From assembly GCF_007097245.1 (NCBI RefSeq), contig NZ_VJZT01000002.1, positions 343,714-407,713 of the forward strand: 64,000 nt of DNA, written 5' to 3'. This stretch comes from Flavobacterium restrictum (GTDB lineage Bacteria > Bacteroidota > Bacteroidia > Flavobacteriales > Flavobacteriaceae). Position 1 is the stretch's first letter. Every line of letters begins with the position of its first letter. Position numbers and translations under genes: made by a program. The notes beneath the pieces are model-generated. The model searched no databases, was not told the origin of the DNA, and saw nothing but the letters and a program-made list of their open reading frames with translations. This document shows positions 60,136-64,000 of the stretch, in pieces.

Positions 60136-61908
60136 ATGAAAGTAACACTCAAAAAGCTAACCTCCATAGCGCTATTAAGCCTAGGAATTATAACCGGAAA
60201 TCAAACTATGGCGCAAGATATCAAAGTGGCAAATGAAAAAAAATGGTGGAAAGAAGCAGTAGTGTACCAGATTTATCCCCGCAGTTTCAAGGATACGGAT
60301 GGCGATGGTGTGGGCGATTTAAAAGGAATTATTTCAAAACTGGATTACATCAAAAGTTTGGGTGTAGATGTCGTGTGGCTTAACCCAATTTACGGCTCAC
60401 CAAACGCTGATAATGGCTACGACATTTCGGATTATCAAGCCATCATGAAAGAATTTGGAACGATGGCGGATTTTGATGCTTTGCTAAAAGGCATGCATGA
60501 AAGAGGCTTGAAATTAGTGATGGATTTAGTTGTCAATCACAGTTCAGACGAACACAAATGGTTTCAAGAAAGTCGCAAATCTAGAGACAATCCTTACAGA
60601 GATTATTACCACTGGTGGCCAGCCGAAAAAGGAAAACCTGCCTTTAGACCAGGTGCTTTTGAAGCCGATGGAAGCGGTTGGAGGTACGACAAAACCACAG
60701 ATTCTTACTATTTACATTATTTCAATTACAAACAACCCGATTTGAATTGGGAAAACCCAAAATTACGCCAAGAAATATATACCATGATGCGTTGGTGGTT
60801 AGACAAAGGTATTGATGGTTTCCGTATGGATGTGATTCCGTTTATTTCAAAGGATCCTGAATTTCCAGTAATCACACAAGCCGAATTAGACAAAAACTAC
60901 CACGGTCGCTGGGATGTCTACATGGGTAGCGGGCCTCATTTACACGAGTATCTTCAGGAAATGAATAGAGAAGTTTTGAGCAAATACGACTGTATGTCCT
61001 TGGCCGAAGGGGCTGGAATGTTGACTTCTACAGCATTAAATTTTGTAGATGCCGATAGAAAAGAGTTAAATATGGGTTATCATTTTGAAGGCACCAATCT
61101 GGGCTATGTTCCCGGTTATTTCAAGAAATCTGGCCCTTATTCGCTAGTTGATTTCAAAAAAATCTATTCGGATTGGGACAAAGTATACGAGACCAAAGGC
61201 TGGGGAACCATTTATCTAGGCAACCACGATCAACCTCGTATGGCAACACGTTGGGGAAATGATGCACCTGAATTTCATGATTATTCCTCAAAACTTTTGA
61301 CTACATTTTTACTCTCCATGAGAGGAACGCCGTATTATTACAACGGGGACGAAATAGGAATGGTTAATGCCAAATTTGATAAAATAGAGGACTATCGCGA
61401 TATTGAAACTTTGGCACAATACCAACATTTAAAAAATGAAGGTGGCGATTTGAAAGAATTTATCGAATACCAAAAAACAGGCGGTGCAAGAGATAATGGT
61501 AGAACACCATTTCAATGGAACGCTACTGAAAATGCAGGTTTTACAACAGGAACACCTTGGCTAAAAGTAAACGACAACCACCTAACCTTGAATGCCGAAG
61601 CACAGGAAAAAGACCCAAAATCAGTGTTGAATTATTTTAAAAAAATGGTGCACTTGCGCAAAACAAACCCAGTTTTGGTTTACGGAAAATACACCCTTTT
61701 AGACAAAGAAAATCCTGCCGTTTATGCCTACACCCGAGAATTAGACGGCAAAAAAGTATTGGTTTTATTGAATTTTTCGACCAAAAATGCAACTGCTAAT
61801 ACGGGTATCAACCTCAAAAAAGCCAAAGTTTTGATTACTAATTACGCAAACCCATTCAAAAACGGAATCTTACGCCCTTATGAAGCAGTAATTTTAGAGC
61901 TGCCGTAA
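60136..61908 (+). CDS. Secreted GH13 alpha-glucosidase, isomaltase-like (copy 1)
   Basis: 590 residues with a signal peptide ending TMAQ (about 26). GH13 regions: DLVVNH (130-135), GFRMDVIPF with nucleophile Asp232, AEGAG with acid Glu291, and GNHDQ with His364/Asp365. A calcium-type loop DTDGDGVGD is at 53-61. The residue after the nucleophile is Val233; in oligo-1,6-glucosidases this Val goes with alpha-1,6 activity, whereas Ala or Thr favours alpha-1,4. It thus probably cleaves isomaltose-type links in the periplasm. Very similar to the next gene (tandem duplication). It follows the SusR-like gene by 236 nt. Confidence 0.93.
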   Translation: MKVTLKKLTSIALLSLGIITGNQTMAQDIKVANEKKWWKEAVVYQIYPRSFKDTDGDGVGDLKGIISKLDYIKSLGVDVVWLNPIYGSPNADNGYDISDYQAIMKEFGTMADFDALLKGMHERGLKLVMDLVVNHSSDEHKWFQESRKSRDNPYRDYYHWWPAEKGKPAFRPGAFEADGSGWRYDKTTDSYYLHYFNYKQPDLNWENPKLRQEIYTMMRWWLDKGIDGFRMDVIPFISKDPEFPVITQAELDKNYHGRWDVYMGSGPHLHEYLQEMNREVLSKYDCMSLAEGAGMLTSTALNFVDADRKELNMGYHFEGTNLGYVPGYFKKSGPYSLVDFKKIYSDWDKVYETKGWGTIYLGNHDQPRMATRWGNDAPEFHDYSSKLLTTFLLSMRGTPYYYNGDEIGMVNAKFDKIEDYRDIETLAQYQHLKNEGGDLKEFIEYQKTGGARDNGRTPFQWNATENAGFTTGTPWLKVNDNHLTLNAEAQEKDPKSVLNYFKKMVHLRKTNPVLVYGKYTLLDKENPAVYAYTRELDGKKVLVLLNFSTKNATANTGINLKKAKVLITNYANPFKNGILRPYEAVILELP

Positions 61909-61998
61909 ATGGATTTAAAAATCAACCCAATCATTAAAAAACAAACCACAGTGAATTTTAGGCTGACTTAAAGTCTTCAAGCTTAACCATATTAATCC

Positions 61999-62018
61999 GT
62001 GAGCAATAAACGGCTCAC
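61999..62018. repeat. Short inverted repeat before the second GH13 gene
   Basis: GTGAGC and GCTCAC flank an 8-nt loop, 42 bp before the ATG at 62061. It has no T run and may be a regulator site or weak hairpin. Confidence 0.25.
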
Positions 62019-62060
62019 AATAGACAATCAAAAAAAACAATTCCTATAATTTAACTACCC

Positions 62061-63809
62061 ATGAAACCTATCCGCTCTTTATGCTTAAGCGCCATTTTGC
62101 TCTTGTTGTTCAGCAATAGCATCCATGCACAAACCGAAAAAACGTTAATTACACCTGCTCAAGATGCCAAATGGTGGAAAAAAGCCGTGGTTTATCAAAT
62201 ATATCCTCGGAGTTTTAAGGATAGCGACGGGGACGGGATAGGTGATATCAAAGGAATCATTTCAAAACTAGATTATGTAAAAAGTCTCGGAATCGATGCC
62301 GTTTGGCTCAATCCCATTTATGCGTCGCCAAACGATGATAACGGCTATGACATTAGCAATTATCGGGAGATTATGAAGGATTTTGGCACAATGGCTGACT
62401 TTGACCTTTTATTGAAAGAAATGCACAAACGAGGCATTAAACTAATCATGGATTTAGTTGTAAATCACAGCAGCGATGAGCACGAATGGTTCCAGCAAGC
62501 CCGAAGTTCTAGAGACAATAAATACCGCGATTACTACCACTGGTGGCCTGCCGAAAAAGGAAAACCACCCTATAGATGGAGCTTTTTTGACGTAAATAGC
62601 GAAGCTTGGAAATACGAGGCACAAACAAATTCGTACTATTTGCATTATTTTTCTAGAAAACAACCCGACTTAAACTGGGAAAATCCAAAACTACGAAATG
62701 AAGTGTATGACATCATGCGCTTTTGGCTCGACAAAGGCATTGATGGTTTTAGAATGGATGCATTTCAATTTGCCTCAAAGGATACCACATGGCCAGAATT
62801 GCCCAAAGGATACGAAAAAGACATAATCAAATACTATGGCGTTGGGCCTCATTTGCATGATTATTTGCAAGAAATGAACCGAGAAGTGTTTAGCAAATAC
62901 AACATTATGACCGTGGCCGAAGGAGCAGGAAGTTCGCCAGCTGATGCCATGAAATTTGTAGATCCAGCCCGAAAAGAGCTTGATATTGCCTATCATTTTG
63001 AGAGCGTAGACATAGGAAATAGTCTCCTTGAATTTGGTTTGAACAAGTACAAAGCCATTTTTTCTAAATACGACACCGAGTTTAAGGACAAAGGCTGGCT
63101 CGCCATTTTTATGGCCAATCACGACCAACCACGAATGGTTAGCAAATTTGGCAATGATACGCCTCAATTTAGAGCTATTTCGTCCAAAATGCTATCTACC
63201 TTTGTAATGACCATGCGAGGAACGCCGTTTTATTTTAATGGCGATGAACTCGGGATGGTAAACATCCGATTTGACAACATTGTTGATTATAACGATGTGG
63301 ATACCCGCAACAAATACGAACAAATAAAAAATGCAGGTGGTGATCTAAAAGCCTATTTAGAAAACAAAAAACAAACCTCTAGAGAAAACGGCAGAACACC
63401 ATTTCAATGGGATGCCACTGCAAATGCTGGCTTTACAACCGGAAAACCGTGGCTAAAAGTGAACCCTAATTACACCACGCTAAACGAAGCCGAACAGGAG
63501 AAAGACCCCAATTCAGTCTTGCATTATTTTAGAAAACTAGCCCAATTACGCAAGGACAATACCGCACTAGTTTACGGAAATTATGCCTTAATTGACCCTG
63601 AAAACCCTAGTGTTTTTGCCTACACAAGAACATTAAACAGCAAGACAATTCTAGTTGTATTGAATTTTACCGCACAAGAAGTCGCTTATAAAACAACACT
63701 AAAAATGGCAAAATCAAGACTGTTGCTTGGCAATTATCCTATTTCAAAAAATAAAGAAAGTCAAACATTAAGACCTTTTGAAGCCAAAATAATAGCAATC
63801 CAACAATAG
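62061..63809 (+). CDS. Secreted GH13 alpha-glucosidase, maltase-like (copy 2)
   Basis: 582 residues, signal peptide MKPIRSLCLSAILLLLFSNSIHAQ. GH13 regions: DLVVNH, GFRMDAFQF with nucleophile Asp233, AEGAG with acid Glu287, and ANHDQ with His354/Asp355. It is a close paralogue of the preceding gene over the whole length, but the residue after the nucleophile is Ala234 rather than Val, the pattern of alpha-1,4-specific enzymes. The pair would then cover both maltose- and isomaltose-type links. Some members of this clan also act on sucrose or trehalose. Ends 68 nt before a strong terminator. Confidence 0.93.
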   Translation: MKPIRSLCLSAILLLLFSNSIHAQTEKTLITPAQDAKWWKKAVVYQIYPRSFKDSDGDGIGDIKGIISKLDYVKSLGIDAVWLNPIYASPNDDNGYDISNYREIMKDFGTMADFDLLLKEMHKRGIKLIMDLVVNHSSDEHEWFQQARSSRDNKYRDYYHWWPAEKGKPPYRWSFFDVNSEAWKYEAQTNSYYLHYFSRKQPDLNWENPKLRNEVYDIMRFWLDKGIDGFRMDAFQFASKDTTWPELPKGYEKDIIKYYGVGPHLHDYLQEMNREVFSKYNIMTVAEGAGSSPADAMKFVDPARKELDIAYHFESVDIGNSLLEFGLNKYKAIFSKYDTEFKDKGWLAIFMANHDQPRMVSKFGNDTPQFRAISSKMLSTFVMTMRGTPFYFNGDELGMVNIRFDNIVDYNDVDTRNKYEQIKNAGGDLKAYLENKKQTSRENGRTPFQWDATANAGFTTGKPWLKVNPNYTTLNEAEQEKDPNSVLHYFRKLAQLRKDNTALVYGNYALIDPENPSVFAYTRTLNSKTILVVLNFTAQEVAYKTTLKMAKSRLLLGNYPISKNKESQTLRPFEAKIIAIQQ

Positions 63810-63876
63810 CACATCCCAACTAGAAACCTCTTGACAACATCATGCATTGCGCATTTCATAGTGATAAAACAATTAT

Positions 63877-63900
63877 AAAACCGAGCAATTGCTCGGTTTT
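63877..63900 (+). terminator. Terminator after the GH13 pair
   Basis: AAAACCGAGCAATTGCTCGGTTTT is a perfect 24-nt palindrome followed by more T residues. Confidence 0.9.
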
Positions 63901-63920
63901 TTATTGATTTGTTTTGTTTG

Positions 63921-63984
63921 CCCCCCCCCGATGGCGCGAGCAGAAATAAGTTCAACGGCTAGCGCGACGCCTCCGGCTCGTGCC
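63921..63984. repeat. GC-rich block with C9 tract and inverted arms
   Basis: A run of nine C residues is followed by GC-rich sequence very unlike the surrounding AT-rich DNA. GGCGCGAGC (63933-63941) and GCTCGTGCC (63976-63984) are complementary at 8 of 9 positions. It looks like part of a dispersed repeat that continues past the window; no ORF is supported. Confidence 0.45.
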
Positions 63985-64000
63985 CACAAACACAATCAAT

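Noticed and set aside
62775..63167. Minus-strand 130-codon ORF
   Set aside because: Antisense shadow of the conserved GH13 coding sequence.
51883..63809. Type IX secretion C-terminal sorting domains on the exported hydrolases
   Set aside because: GH65, GH32 and both GH13 proteins end in catalytic or sandwich domains without the typical sorting domain, although SprA is present.
1..64000. CRISPR arrays, tRNA, rRNA or insertion sequences
   Set aside because: No regularly spaced repeats, cloverleaf-like sequence, rRNA segments or transposase ORFs were seen.

Overview
The window is AT-rich bacterial DNA from a member of the Bacteroidota, almost certainly the genus Flavobacterium or a close relative. 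The evidence is a full-length SprA (type IX secretion/gliding), a RemB-like gliding protein beside it, two SusC/SusD pairs, DUF4270 and FG-GAP/UnbV lipoproteins, and several matches to the Bacteroidota -7 promoter element TAnnTTTG. I see no rRNA, tRNA, transposase or CRISPR array. Coding density is high, mostly in long same-strand operons.

Layout. (1) 1-6041: two divergent envelope units. One (minus) has a DUF6268-like barrel, a kelch lipoprotein, a DUF4907-like lipoprotein and a LytS-type histidine kinase cut by the window edge. The other (plus) has a DUF4270 lipoprotein and an outer-membrane barrel. (2) 6044-12051 (minus): murI, then a cytochrome c oxidase assembly and subunit cluster (ctaB, two subunit III genes, subunit IV, a cysteine-less thioredoxin-like protein, SCO, DUF420/CtaM-like, and a small CAMC membrane protein). 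(3) 12269-26155 (minus): remB, vanZ-like, gcvH, sprA, ruvA, NADP-malic enzyme, CBS protein. (4) 26230-63809: one large carbohydrate-utilisation region.

The carbohydrate region holds five parts. A five-gene minus-strand operon encodes two intact-sugar importers, a GH100-like hydrolase, a PfkB kinase and a cytosolic GH37 trehalase. SusCD pair 1 is followed, after a terminator, by two FG-GAP/UnbV lipoproteins, a PAP2/vanadium-haloperoxidase-like lipoprotein and a membrane-anchored GyrI-like protein. SusCD pair 2 runs the other way. Next come a secreted GH65 and, divergently, GH32, a sugar porter and a second PfkB kinase. Last are a membrane-tethered SusR-like DUF6377 regulator and two tandem secreted GH13 alpha-glucosidases. 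The enzymes together fit non-reducing and alpha-linked disaccharides (sucrose, trehalose, small alpha-glucans), with both periplasmic hydrolysis and intact import followed by cytosolic cleavage.

The strongest unexplained signal is regulatory. Three places (32820-32854, 46563-46596, 53977-54010) each carry two copies of a LacI-type palindrome (consensus CGAAAACGTTTTCG) whose centres are 20-21 bp apart. They lie upstream of four carbohydrate promoters, and in three of the four the near copy is 41.5-42.5 bp from the best -7 candidate. This looks like upstream activation by a LacI-family protein that is not encoded here. Other points of note are the SusCD/UnbV/haloperoxidase/GyrI gene set, the cysteine-less SCO-like protein, and a purine-rich repeat that forms the start of a membrane protein.
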